Source: an uncultured Bacteroidia bacterium (GTDB lineage Bacteria > Bacteroidota > Bacteroidia > Bacteroidales > F082). Taken from it: a stretch of 50,568 nucleotides of DNA. Each line of letters opens with the position of its first letter. Within the stretch, counting starts at the first letter, position 1. Below, piece after piece: positions 15,483 through 24,233 of this stretch. Made by a program: the position numbers and the translations under genes. The stretch covers positions 1-50,568 of the forward strand of contig CADBGN010000042.1 in the NCBI GenBank assembly GCA_902794155.1, in the 5' to 3' direction. The notes under the pieces are model-generated. The model was not told the DNA's origin and made no database searches. It saw only the letters and a program-made list of their open reading frames with translations.

Positions 15483-16937
15483 ATGACTGACAACGAGAGA
15501 TCTGGCAAGCGTCCGCGCACCAGAAAGCCTGCTGAAGATGAATTCCAGCAGAGAAAGTCCTTCAAGTTCTATCACCGCGACGGTGACGAGGAAGGACGCG
15601 AAGAGAGAAGTTTTGGCGACAAGCCGAGAGGTGAGCGCCGATTTGATGACAACCGTGGCGACCGCAGGTTCGGCGACCGTAAATTTGGTGACCGTCCCCG
15701 CCGCCGCTTCGACGACGAACACGGTGAAGGCCGTCGTGACGACCGTCCTCGCCGTAGATTCGATGATGACGAGCGTCCGCGCCGTCGTTTTGATGACGAC
15801 AAGCCGCGTGAACGCCGTTTCCACGATGACGAGCGTCCACGTCGTAGATTTGACGACGATGACAGACCGCGTCGCCGTTTTGATGATGACAAACCTCGTG
15901 GCGAACGCCGTTTTGACGACCGTCCCCGCCGCAGATTTGATGATGACGAGCGCCCTCGTCGTCGCTTCGACGATGACAAGCCGCGTGAGCGCCGTTTCCA
16001 TGACGACGAAAAGCCTCGTCGCCGCTTCGATGACGAGCGTCCACGTCGTAGATTTGATGATGAAGACAGACCTCGCCGCCGCTTTGACGATGACAGACCG
16101 CATGGTGGCAACCGCCGTTTCGATGACCGCCCGCGTCGCGGTTTTGAAGATGAGGAAGAGCCACGTCGTGGCCGTAAGGGCTATGTCCGCGAGAAAGACC
16201 CGCTGTATGACCGCCCTAAAGCCACAGGCGAAATTCGTTTGAACAAATACTTGGCCGACTGTGGTATCTGCTCCCGTCGTGAAGCCGACGACCTCATAAA
16301 GGCTGGTTGTGTAGAGGTGAATGGTGAAGTGATCACCACGATGGGCTATAAGGTGAAGACCGAAGACAAGGTAGTTTATGGTGGCCAGACACTCAACCGT
16401 GAAAAACTCCGCTATATCCTGCTCAATAAGCCCAAAGGTTACATCACCACTTCTGATGACCCCTACGAGCGTGATACCGTGATGGAACTGGTCAAAGATG
16501 CCTGCCCTGAGCGCATTTTCCCCGTGGGGCGTCTCGACAAGCAGACCACGGGCCTCTTGCTGTTTACTAACGATGGCGATTTGGCCAAGAAGTTGACCCA
16601 TCCTAGTAGTGAGATTCCTAAGCTTTATCATGTCATTTTGGACAAGCCTTTGACCAAAAATGATATGCTCCGTATCTCGGAAGGCATCGAGCTGGACGAT
16701 GGTCCCATCGCAGCTGATAATATTGCATATGATCAAGATGATGACAGCAAGAAGAGCATTGGCATCGAGCTTCACTCGGGCCGCAACCGCATCGTCCGCC
16801 GTATCTTCGAACACTTCGGCTACGAGGTGACCAAGCTTGATCGAGTAATGTTTGCTGGTCTCGACAAATACAAACTTCCCCGTGGCGAGTGGCGTTTCCT
16901 CACTGACCTGGAGGTAATGAACCTGAAGAAGATTTGA
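15483..16937 (+). CDS. RsuA/RluB-family pseudouridine synthase with Arg/Asp repeat
   Basis: The 484-residue protein has two parts. Residues 1 to about 240 are low-complexity and highly charged, built from ten or so copies of (R/K)PRRRFDD(D/E). The C-terminal half is a standard pseudouridine synthase: an S4 RNA-binding domain (IRLNKYLADCGICSRREADDLI) followed by the catalytic domain with GRLDKQTTGLLLFT, where the Asp is catalytic, and SGRNRIVRRIFEHFGY. RluB/RsuA enzymes modify uridines in rRNA; the exact site here is not determinable. The ATG at 15483 lies after the promoter and structured leader. The basic/acidic extension may help RNA binding or phase behaviour. The stop overlaps the next gene by 4 bases (TTGA). 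Confidence 0.9.
   Translation: MTDNERSGKRPRTRKPAEDEFQQRKSFKFYHRDGDEEGREERSFGDKPRGERRFDDNRGDRRFGDRKFGDRPRRRFDDEHGEGRRDDRPRRRFDDDERPRRRFDDDKPRERRFHDDERPRRRFDDDDRPRRRFDDDKPRGERRFDDRPRRRFDDDERPRRRFDDDKPRERRFHDDEKPRRRFDDERPRRRFDDEDRPRRRFDDDRPHGGNRRFDDRPRRGFEDEEEPRRGRKGYVREKDPLYDRPKATGEIRLNKYLADCGICSRREADDLIKAGCVEVNGEVITTMGYKVKTEDKVVYGGQTLNREKLRYILLNKPKGYITTSDDPYERDTVMELVKDACPERIFPVGRLDKQTTGLLLFTNDGDLAKKLTHPSSEIPKLYHVILDKPLTKNDMLRISEGIELDDGPIAADNIAYDQDDDSKKSIGIELHSGRNRIVRRIFEHFGYEVTKLDRVMFAGLDKYKLPRGEWRFLTDLEVMNLKKI
15744..16097 (+). repeat. In-frame Arg/Asp coding repeats with a 177-bp higher-order period
   Basis: Short units of about 27-30 bases encoding RPRRRFDDD(E/K/D) are stacked in tandem. 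On top of this, a block starting at 15744 is repeated from 15921, exactly 177 bases (59 codons) later, with the same order of sub-units, including the rarer RERRFHDDE variant. This indicates a segmental duplication of an already repetitive region. Confidence 0.8.
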
Positions 16938-18109
16938 ATTTGAACGATATAACAAAGCAATTCATCAGGAAAAACCTGAATGCCGACGTGCCGACGCTCG
17001 CCTTGAAAAAGGCGCCCGTCGGCACTGACGTTTCATTGGCCCTGCGTCAGATTGCAGCTCGACAGCTCCTGCAAAAAAAAGTGCCGCAATGGGCCGAAAA
17101 TGAGGACTTGCTCTTTCCCGCCCATCTCTCCATTGAGCAATGCTCTTCGGAGGCTAGTGCACAATATAAAGCAAGTTTGTTGCAAGGCCAAACCTTTACC
17201 GACTTGACTGGTGGCTTGGGTATCGATACCTATTTCATTTCTCAGAGTTTTATACAAACCGACTATGTGGAGATGCAGACCGAACTCTGCAATTTGGCAC
17301 GACATAATTTTGCGATTCTGAATGCTGATGTCGATGTGCTGAACGAAGCGGCGGAGAATTATCTGAAGCATTGCGAACCCAAGGATTGCATCTTCATAGA
17401 CCCAGCCCGAAGGGACGAACACGGGCATAAGACGGTCTCCATCAGCGACTGTACGCCTGATGTTTCGGTGTTGCAGGATTTGCTGCTGCAAAAGGCGAAG
17501 CAAGTGATGATAAAACTATCTCCGATGCTTGATATCAGTAGGGCAGTGGAGGAGTTGCGTCATGTTAGGGAAGTGCATGTGGTGGCCGTAGCCAATGAAT
17601 GTAAGGAATTGGATTTCATTTTGGAACGCGACTATCAAGGTGTGGTGCAATACACCTGCGTCAATCTGATGACCTGTCAACCACCGTTGCAGTTTACATT
17701 GGAAGAAGAACACAATAGCCAAAGCAGGCTCGCAGATGGTGTCATGAATTATCTCTATGAACCCAATCCAGCAGTTATGAAAGCAGGTTGCTATAAGCTG
17801 CTAACTCATCGATTTGATGTTTTCAAATTGCATAAAAACAGTAATTTATATACGTCCGAGCAGTTGATTCCTAACTTTCCTGGCAGGATCTTTGAGGTCG
17901 AAGGCTGGGCATCTTATAATAAGAAAGTGAAGCAGAATTTGCTTCACGATGTTGAGAGAGCTAGTATCGCAGTACGTAATTTCCCACAATCAGTAGCCGA
18001 ATTGCGAAAGACACTGAAGATCTTTGATGGTGATGCCATTTATCTATTTGCCACCACCTTAAAAGGGGAGAAGATGGTCGTGATACGCACAAAAAAAGTC
18101 GCCTCTTAA
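16934..18109 (+). CDS. Class I SAM-dependent methyltransferase, THUMP-like domain
   Basis: The 391-residue protein contains a SAM-binding region (FTDLTGGLGIDTYFIS, around residue 95), an acidic strand with EMQTELCNLARHN, and the conserved FIDPARRDEHGHK motif. A C-terminal THUMP-like module follows, ending in a strand pair (FATTLKGEKMVVIRTKK). The family is common in Bacteroidetes and is presumed to methylate RNA, but no substrate is known to me. No ATG precedes the conserved N-terminus; the likely start is TTG at 16934 (or 16940), overlapping the previous stop, so it is co-translated with the pseudouridine synthase. Two RNA-modifying genes in one transcript is consistent with that role. Confidence 0.85.
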   Translation: MNLNDITKQFIRKNLNADVPTLALKKAPVGTDVSLALRQIAARQLLQKKVPQWAENEDLLFPAHLSIEQCSSEASAQYKASLLQGQTFTDLTGGLGIDTYFISQSFIQTDYVEMQTELCNLARHNFAILNADVDVLNEAAENYLKHCEPKDCIFIDPARRDEHGHKTVSISDCTPDVSVLQDLLLQKAKQVMIKLSPMLDISRAVEELRHVREVHVVAVANECKELDFILERDYQGVVQYTCVNLMTCQPPLQFTLEEEHNSQSRLADGVMNYLYEPNPAVMKAGCYKLLTHRFDVFKLHKNSNLYTSEQLIPNFPGRIFEVEGWASYNKKVKQNLLHDVERASIAVRNFPQSVAELRKTLKIFDGDAIYLFATTLKGEKMVVIRTKKVAS

Positions 18110-18122
18110 AAAGCGACTTTTT
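18093..18122. terminator. Bidirectional terminator overlapping a stop codon
   Basis: AAAAAGTCGC (18093-18102) and GCGACTTTTT (18113-18122) form a perfect 10-bp stem. The stop TAA (18107-18109) of the plus-strand gene lies in the loop. The convergent minus-strand gene ends at 18146, so one hairpin serves both. Confidence 0.85.
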
Positions 18123-18145
18123 GTGGGTTAAACAAAGAATAGGAC

Positions 18146-18457
18146 TTATCTTCTGTCAGGAATACCGAATTTGGTCCACCAAGTCTGGTCATACTTTGAC
18201 TTAATGGCTTTTTTTACGGTCTGAGTTCTACTTTTCAAGGTGTTCAATGCTTTGTGGGCTTCATCACTCTTTTTTCGGAGTTCTTCGTGAAGTTTGTCAA
18301 TTTCGGCAGAAACGGCTTCCAAACGTTTGCAGTCTTCCTCCATCTTCTGCATCACGCTTTCCTCCACGCCGGCGTCGCGACCGAGGCGTTGATTCCTCTT
18401 TACGCCAGAAATGATGAGTTTTGACTTGTCGAGTTGGTCTTTAAAAATTTGGTACAT
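18146..18457 (-). CDS. Small charged helical protein, unknown function
   Basis: The 103-residue product has no signal peptide or membrane segment. Its middle (residues about 30-85) is strongly charged with heptad-like spacing (EEDCKRLEAVSAEIDKLHEE), suggesting a coiled coil. The C-terminus ends with WWTKFGIPDRR. It has its own -7 promoter and shares a terminator with the convergent gene, which supports its being real. I do not recognise the family; a small cytosolic coiled-coil or nucleic-acid-associated protein is possible. Confidence 0.7.
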   Translation of the reverse strand: MYQIFKDQLDKSKLIISGVKRNQRLGRDAGVEESVMQKMEEDCKRLEAVSAEIDKLHEELRKKSDEAHKALNTLKSRTQTVKKAIKSKYDQTWWTKFGIPDRR

Positions 18458-18508
18458 AATCCGTTGAAATTTATGCTATTGTTGGTTTTTTGTTTTCAGA
18501 ATCGAACG

Positions 18509-18516
18509 CAAAGATA
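18509..18516 (-). promoter_or_regulatory. -7 promoter element for the small helical protein
   Basis: Reads TATCTTTG on the minus strand, about 51 bases before the ATG at 18457. The rest of the 18458-18641 gap is AT-rich with no other feature seen. Confidence 0.55.
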
Positions 18517-18641
18517 AGAAAAAAACCAATGGTTTTTCATAAATAGTTGAAAATAAGATTATTACATTTTTAATCCATTGATTTTCAAAGGAGTTTGTGG
18601 ATTATCCGTTTTTTTTGAATAAAGTATAAGCATGTTTGTGC

Positions 18642-20594
18642 TCAAACATATTCCGACATAATCTCTTCACGCTCAATCTGCTTCTCGCCCCAGTCGTCCA
18701 TCAGGTTTTGGAGTTGCTCTTTCTTCTGCCCGTATGCCCAATACCAGTCATTGTCGATTTTGATGTCGGGATGTTGGTCGGGGGTAGCCATGATGGTATC
18801 TAGTTCAGCTAGTTCGGTTTCGAGTTTGCCGATGGTTTCTTCGAGGCGCTGGATCTCTTTGTCGACCTTGCGCAATTTGGCGTCGATCTGTTTTTTGCGT
18901 TCGTAATTGATCTTGTTCTGCGAAACAGGTTCAGCGGCGACTTTTTGAGGCTGTTGTTTGGCAGCTATCTCCAACTCCTTCAAATGAGTAAGGTTCTTCT
19001 GTTCCAAGAAATCATAGATGTCGCCAACGTACTCCTTGATGTTCGGCTTGCGGAACTCATAGACTTTGTTGGTCAGGCCTTGCAGAAAATCGCGGTCGTG
19101 GGAGACAATGATTAATGTGCCGTCGTATTGGATCAAGGCATTCTTTAAAATGTCTTTCGAAAGCATGTCCAAGTGGTTGGTGGGCTCGTCGAGGACCAAC
19201 AAGTTGGTTGGGAAAAGCAGCATCTTGGCCAAGGATAGGCGGGCTTTCTCGCCGCCTGAGAGCACTTTCACCTTCTTGTCGATGTCGTCGCCTCGGAAAA
19301 GGAACGAACCAAGCAAAGCTTTCACTTTCAAGCGCATTTCGCCAACGGCCACATCATCCAGGGTCTCGAATACGGTTTTGTTCATGTCGAGCATGTCCTG
19401 CTGGTTTTGGGCATAATAGCCAATCTTTACCTCGTGACCTAGTTTCACCTCGCCTTCATGGTCGAGCACACCGCAAATGATTTTAGACAGCGTGGACTTA
19501 CCTTCGCCGTTGCGTCCCACAAAGGCTATTTTTTCACCTCTCGGAATCAGCAGGTTGATGTCCTTGAGGATAACTAGGTCGCCGTATGACTTGCCAACAT
19601 GATTAAGCTCCAGTGTGACCTTGCCGGAATGCGGTGCAGGCGGAAACTTGAAATGGATGGCGGTGCTGTCGATGTCATCCACCACAATCTCATCCATCTT
19701 CTCGAGCATCTTCACGCGGCTCTGCACCTGCTTGGCTTTGGTCGCCTTGTAGCGGAATCGTTCGATGAAGGCCTCGATGTTCTTGATTTCGCGCTGCTGG
19801 TTCTCGTAGGCCGAGCGTTGCATGTCGACACGCTCCTCGCGCAGACCGACATAATCGGAATACGGCACCTTGTAGTCATAGATTTTGCCGTTGGAAATCT
19901 CCACCGTACGTATGGTGATGTTATCCAAGAAAGCGCGGTCGTGAGAGACCATCAGAATGGCCCCATAATATGCCTTCAAAAAGCCTTCGAGCCATTGGAT
20001 GGACTCGATGTCGAGGTGGTTGGTAGGCTCGTCGAGAAGGAGCAGGTTGGGCTTTTTCAGCAGGATTTTGGCCAATTCTACGCGCATCTGCCAGCCGTTA
20101 CTGAATTCGCGCATGGGTCGCAGCATGTCATCGTGGTCGAAGCCCAAACCGACCAGAATTCGTTCTGCTTCGCCTTCGATGCTATTGCCGCCGAGCAATG
20201 CCAAGCGGTCGTTCAAGTTGTTCAGATTGACAATAAGTTTCTCGTATTGCGGGCTTTCGTAATCGGTGCGGTCGGTTAGTTCCTGCTGCAGACGCTCCGA
20301 ATCGCGTTCCAATTGATGGTATTCATCGAAAGCGGAAAGTGCTTCATCCAAAACGGTTTTCGTGCTGTTGACATTCTTCTCTTGAGGCAGATAGCCGATG
20401 GTAACACCTTGAGGGATGATGACATCGCCCTTTGAAGGTTGTTCCAATCCACAGATAAGCTTCAGTAGTGTAGTCTTGCCCGCACCGTTTTTACCCACCA
20501 AGCCGATGCGGTCCTTCTCGCGAATCAAAAAGGAAATGTCGGTGAAGAGGTCCTCACCGGTGAAGTGCATGCTTAGGTTTTGGATTGAAATCAT
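18642..20594 (-). CDS. ABC-F family ATPase (ribosome-associated type)
   Basis: The 650-residue cytosolic protein has two ATP-binding cassettes and no membrane domain. The first has Walker A GKNGAGKTT (residues 34-42), a degenerate signature SNGWQMRVELAK and Walker B LLLLDEPTNHLD. The second has Walker A GRNGEGKST near residue 357, signature LSGGEKARLSLAK and LLVLDEPTNHLD. An inter-cassette linker rich in Arg/Lys (YENQQREIKNIEAFIERFRYKATKAKQ) corresponds to the P-site tRNA interaction motif, and the C-terminus is a coiled coil (KQIDAKLRKVDKEIQRLEE). ABC-F proteins act on ribosomes to rescue or adjust translation; some give antibiotic resistance, but the duplicated, coiled-coil architecture here fits the housekeeping Uup/YheS-like group better. 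Confidence 0.93.
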   Translation of the reverse strand: MISIQNLSMHFTGEDLFTDISFLIREKDRIGLVGKNGAGKTTLLKLICGLEQPSKGDVIIPQGVTIGYLPQEKNVNSTKTVLDEALSAFDEYHQLERDSERLQQELTDRTDYESPQYEKLIVNLNNLNDRLALLGGNSIEGEAERILVGLGFDHDDMLRPMREFSNGWQMRVELAKILLKKPNLLLLDEPTNHLDIESIQWLEGFLKAYYGAILMVSHDRAFLDNITIRTVEISNGKIYDYKVPYSDYVGLREERVDMQRSAYENQQREIKNIEAFIERFRYKATKAKQVQSRVKMLEKMDEIVVDDIDSTAIHFKFPPAPHSGKVTLELNHVGKSYGDLVILKDINLLIPRGEKIAFVGRNGEGKSTLSKIICGVLDHEGEVKLGHEVKIGYYAQNQQDMLDMNKTVFETLDDVAVGEMRLKVKALLGSFLFRGDDIDKKVKVLSGGEKARLSLAKMLLFPTNLLVLDEPTNHLDMLSKDILKNALIQYDGTLIIVSHDRDFLQGLTNKVYEFRKPNIKEYVGDIYDFLEQKNLTHLKELEIAAKQQPQKVAAEPVSQNKINYERKKQIDAKLRKVDKEIQRLEETIGKLETELAELDTIMATPDQHPDIKIDNDWYWAYGQKKEQLQNLMDDWGEKQIEREEIMSEYV

Positions 20595-20659
20595 CGCTTA
20601 CCGTTTAACTCCATTGAAATCTCCGATTCGGCAAAAGCCAATCTTACAATTTGGAGCGG

Positions 20660-20667
20660 CAAAGATA
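20660..20667 (-). promoter_or_regulatory. -7 promoter element of the ABC-F gene
   Basis: Reads TATCTTTG on the minus strand, 65 bases before the ATG at 20594, just past the end of the lipoprotein gene at 20675. Confidence 0.6.
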
Positions 20668-20674
20668 AGGCTTT

Positions 20675-21262
20675 TTATTGGTTTAACTCGCTTTTCAATT
20701 TAAGTTCATTAGGAACATTAAGTTCTTTTTTCTTTTTCAGGTATTGCTCAAATGACATCGGTCCGTACACATCGGAAGCCTTCTGGTCAATTATCCAAAA
20801 GTCATGGATAGGGCTTTCCCTTAGCTGTCGTTCCCGATCTTTACGATTGGTATAGTTAACGTATGGTCTTCCTGAGTATGTCGAACTGCTGTCAAACGGG
20901 CACGGAAGTGTTTGAAGCGAACCGAAAATACTATCTAATGGCTTGCGATCCGCCAATAAGAAGGAATCTGTTTTTACACAATTGTCTATATGACTAGCAA
21001 TAACAGAACCTCCTTCTGTAACAAAAAAAGCCTTTTCGTTATCTGTTCCTGCACGAAAATTGTAAAACTTACCTCTTCTTAACGGCCTGTATCCTGACCC
21101 ATCAGGATAAGGCATGGCAAACATCGTGTCGCCATTAAGAAGCATAATTTCATCATATCCTTCCGTTCCCTGTTCGCAAACTAATGTATCTGTAGATCTC
21201 TGCAAATTGCAAGAAACAAAAAAGACAAATAGTACCGGTATAATACTTATAAAACGTTTCAT
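20675..21262 (-). CDS. Putative lipoprotein, unknown function
   Basis: The 195-residue product begins with a hydrophobic leader (MKRFISIIPVLFVFFVSC) and a likely acylated Cys at residue 18; the lipobox FVSC is weak but acceptable for this phylum. The remainder is mixed alpha/beta with no motif I recognise; it ends with a Lys-rich helix (FEQYLKKKKELNVPNELKLK). It is the last gene of the minus-strand block led by the sigma factor, 13 bases after the adhesin-like gene, so probably co-expressed with it. A role at the cell surface with those proteins is inference from position only. Confidence 0.65.
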   Translation of the reverse strand: MKRFISIIPVLFVFFVSCNLQRSTDTLVCEQGTEGYDEIMLLNGDTMFAMPYPDGSGYRPLRRGKFYNFRAGTDNEKAFFVTEGGSVIASHIDNCVKTDSFLLADRKPLDSIFGSLQTLPCPFDSSSTYSGRPYVNYTNRKDRERQLRESPIHDFWIIDQKASDVYGPMSFEQYLKKKKELNVPNELKLKSELNQ

Positions 21263-21275
21263 TTTTTCTCAAGGC

Positions 21276-24233
21276 TTATCTTGAAATAATTATAGGATTA
21301 ACCGCCATCCAGTCTTGCGCCATTACCTTTATCCAGTACAAGCCATTTCCGAAGCCAGACAAATCGAGTTGAAGCAAATCGCTATTGACCTCTTTGTTGA
21401 ACAAAATCTGTCCCAAAGTGTTATAAACCACGACCTTCTGCAACCCTTCCAATGCAATGGTGATTTGGCCGCTTGTCGGAATGGGATAGAGCTTGAAATC
21501 AAGCGCTTGGTTTTCATCGGTCGAAGTCAGGTCTATTGCGACATAGTTCTGTTCGGGGTCGTTCAAAGAGGCGGCATAGTCCGACTCGCAGGTTTCACCA
21601 TTGTCGGCCAAATAGAAGGCCGTCAAGCGGTAATAGACATCCTCGTGGTTATCATCGGCCAAGTTGTCGTGGTATTCATAATAAAGTTGACTTTCTATGG
21701 CAGGAATTGATGCAACTTGTTCATAGTCTGTGTTGTCGAACGAGCGATACAGATTGTATTGCTGCAAGATGTAGCCGTCTTTGCCGAGTGCCATCTCGCG
21801 TCCCGCTTGATTGGTGACAAAGGCGCGCAGCATCCAGGTGTAGTACATGTTGAAGGTATGCATGTCGGTCCAGGTTTGACCGTCCAACGACACCCATCGA
21901 CCGTTGGCATTGCCCATGTCCTGGCATGCGGCAGCCGGACGAGACAAGCCTTGCTGTCCTACAACAATCCAAATTGGTTCGTTTTCAGGGATTTCGTAGG
22001 CAGGACTGATGATTTCCTCATGCCAAGCTTGCGCGTTGGTCAAGGCCATGTTTTGGGAGCGGACCAAGGTGCGCGGTGCTGAGTCGCCTCCCACATAGAT
22101 CCATAACTGATAGGTGCCGGCACCCACATCGTAGAGCGACACCTTTTTCAATGCCATACCAACATAATCGAGCAAGTCTTCCGCACTATAACGCACGGCC
22201 CAAAATATGCGTGGCTCGTCGTCACCGCCCAAAGAGCGCTTGAACGTTCCGTTGTCGTAATACAACCATTGGGTGATAGGCTCAGGACGTTCGCCCCACG
22301 AAACCAAAGCACCATGGTCGTTTTCGTCCTCATAATAGACCACTCCGTCCAACTTGGCTGGTGGATTGCAATAGGCAGGGAAGAAGGCCGTGACGCATTC
22401 CTCGCACGACATAGAATAATAGGTGCCATCAAGGGCACCGTTGTACACAAGGCGTAGGCAATAAGTCACCTCGCCATGCAACTCTACGGTTTCGTCCAAG
22501 AAGGTGTTTTCCTCGGTAAAGCCAAGAAACTCACCGTCTCGCAAAAGAATGGCACCTACAAAATCTCCCTCCGGATAAACCCACGATAGTTGTAGCAGTT
22601 CGCCATTCATCAACCATGTCAAGTTTGTTGGGCCGGCGAAATTAGTGCATGATCGATACACCCATTGGTACGACTTCCATTCGCCAGTTTCCGAAAGATA
22701 CACTGGTCTTACCTGAGCCGTACAGATGTCGCCTTCTAACAAGTTGCTGACATCAAATTGGAAAGACATATTGGTGGTTTGGCCAACTATTTCTCCATTT
22801 AATGAAACTTCAAAATATTGTAAGTTACGTTGTTGTGATTCTTCTAAAGTCCAAATAGCCCAGCCAGTGGAAGAAACATACAGGCTGTCAATGCCATCAG
22901 TGGCTTCTAATAATGTGATTTCGATTTGGGTCGGCTCAAAAACGGACACCGTCGAGTCCGAAACATAGTCAACAAAGCCGTCAAGATGCACCCTTAGGTC
23001 GTATGAGTCGCGGTAGGTGGATATCGATACGCGTCCATTGGCATCCAATGTGGCTTGGTAGTCATGGCCTTGGCCGCTGTGCGACGAGAGCGTCACTGTG
23101 GCTCCTGCTGGCGACAGCCCCACATTGGTGAAGGCTTGGATTTCAAGCATTGTAGTCATGTCTTTGTCCAAATAGGCTGACCAGATGGTATCAGAGTTGC
23201 CGCGGTTGCCTTCGTAATAGCGGCTCACGCCCCATCGGTATTGTCCCCAAGGCAGGCTATTCCAGTTCATGTCCATGAACACTGTGTCGGTCAGATGCGA
23301 GGCCATCAACACGGGTGTTTCTTCAAATCGGCTTCGGAATAGATCATAGTATTGGAATGAACGCGTTGTTTTGGAGCTGTCCTCTTGGTAAAAGTGGATG
23401 CAATCTACATAGAAACAGTCGTCCCCCACGTCGGTGGAGGCATCTTTCACATATTCCCATTGTAACAAATGCTCCCCTGCTGTGATGTCAAATTGATGCT
23501 CGGTCCAAGTTTCTTCACCTGCACATTCCAACTTCTTCACTCCATCCAGATAAAATTGTCCTTTGTCCCATGGGTTTTCTGATGAAATCTTGCTGTAGAA
23601 GCTCATCTGTCCTTCCAAGGGCACATACACTGAAACCTCGATTTGCGAAATGCCATCGCATAAACCTTCGCAGGTCGATTTCATGCAATACCGGCCTTCG
23701 TAGGCATGGAGCGTGTCGATGGCCCATGGGTGTTCACAAAGGTTGTTGTTCCAAGGGAACCGATCGAAGCCACCAGTCTCAAAGTCTTCAAAGAGAAGGG
23801 GCTCATGCATCGACCAAGTGATGCGCACCAAGTCGTTTGTGTATTGACGCGCCGCCACGTAACGTACGGGATGATAAATTTCATAAAGGACAAAATAGAG
23901 CCCAAAGAAGTATTGCCCATTCTCGATTTCCAGTGAGTCTGTTTGGTATTCCGTTTGATATCCTTCAGCAGAAGCCCAGACCCGATATATGCCTGCGTTA
24001 ATACTGTCGGAAAAACAGCCAAGGGAATCAGTGGTAAGATGATAAACCACCGAGTCGCCAGCGACATCAATACCAGAGAAGGTCACTGTGGCGTTTTCAA
24101 TTGGTGTCGAATAATCTTGCTCGTTCACTTCACCGTAAACCAAAACCTGCCCCATGGCCATCCGTACCCCCATTAGCAACAAAGTAAGAACCATCAAAAA
24201 ACTCTTCATTTCTCTCATAGTCAGCCCTTTCAT
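21276..24233 (-). CDS. Large T9SS-sorted adhesin-like protein
   Basis: The 985-residue secreted protein has a signal peptide (cut predicted at RMAMG|QVL). A carboxypeptidase-regulatory-like beta-sandwich follows (residues about 30-110, GEVNEQDYSTPIENATVTFSG). Next comes a module resembling the cleaved-adhesin domains of gingipain-type haemagglutinins (LLFEDFETGGFDRFPW, DDCFYVDCIHFY). Further are a second regulatory-like domain, fibronectin-like repeats, and a T9SS type A sorting domain (from LYPIPTSGQITIAL). The start overlaps the previous gene's stop (ATGA). Other possible starts are Met6 and Met9. Likely role: surface attachment or binding of host or matrix polymers. The adhesin assignment is based on pattern, not on alignment. 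Confidence 0.8.
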   Translation of the reverse strand: MKGLTMREMKSFLMVLTLLLMGVRMAMGQVLVYGEVNEQDYSTPIENATVTFSGIDVAGDSVVYHLTTDSLGCFSDSINAGIYRVWASAEGYQTEYQTDSLEIENGQYFFGLYFVLYEIYHPVRYVAARQYTNDLVRITWSMHEPLLFEDFETGGFDRFPWNNNLCEHPWAIDTLHAYEGRYCMKSTCEGLCDGISQIEVSVYVPLEGQMSFYSKISSENPWDKGQFYLDGVKKLECAGEETWTEHQFDITAGEHLLQWEYVKDASTDVGDDCFYVDCIHFYQEDSSKTTRSFQYYDLFRSRFEETPVLMASHLTDTVFMDMNWNSLPWGQYRWGVSRYYEGNRGNSDTIWSAYLDKDMTTMLEIQAFTNVGLSPAGATVTLSSHSGQGHDYQATLDANGRVSISTYRDSYDLRVHLDGFVDYVSDSTVSVFEPTQIEITLLEATDGIDSLYVSSTGWAIWTLEESQQRNLQYFEVSLNGEIVGQTTNMSFQFDVSNLLEGDICTAQVRPVYLSETGEWKSYQWVYRSCTNFAGPTNLTWLMNGELLQLSWVYPEGDFVGAILLRDGEFLGFTEENTFLDETVELHGEVTYCLRLVYNGALDGTYYSMSCEECVTAFFPAYCNPPAKLDGVVYYEDENDHGALVSWGERPEPITQWLYYDNGTFKRSLGGDDEPRIFWAVRYSAEDLLDYVGMALKKVSLYDVGAGTYQLWIYVGGDSAPRTLVRSQNMALTNAQAWHEEIISPAYEIPENEPIWIVVGQQGLSRPAAACQDMGNANGRWVSLDGQTWTDMHTFNMYYTWMLRAFVTNQAGREMALGKDGYILQQYNLYRSFDNTDYEQVASIPAIESQLYYEYHDNLADDNHEDVYYRLTAFYLADNGETCESDYAASLNDPEQNYVAIDLTSTDENQALDFKLYPIPTSGQITIALEGLQKVVVYNTLGQILFNKEVNSDLLQLDLSGFGNGLYWIKVMAQDWMAVNPIIISR

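Noticed and set aside
15744-16097. Possible CRISPR array from regularly repeated units
   Set aside because: The units are contiguous without unique spacers, keep the reading frame and encode the Arg/Asp repeat.
15468-16955. A 495-codon open frame on the minus strand across the pseudouridine synthase gene
   Set aside because: It is created by the codon pattern of the Arg/Asp repeat and GC-rich third positions. It has no known domain and no promoter, while the plus-strand product has a clear S4 and catalytic domain.
18632-18649. Hairpin ATGTTTG/CAAACAT at the end of the ABC-F gene as a terminator
   Set aside because: The stem overlaps the stop codon, but on the minus strand it is followed by mixed sequence rather than a T-run.
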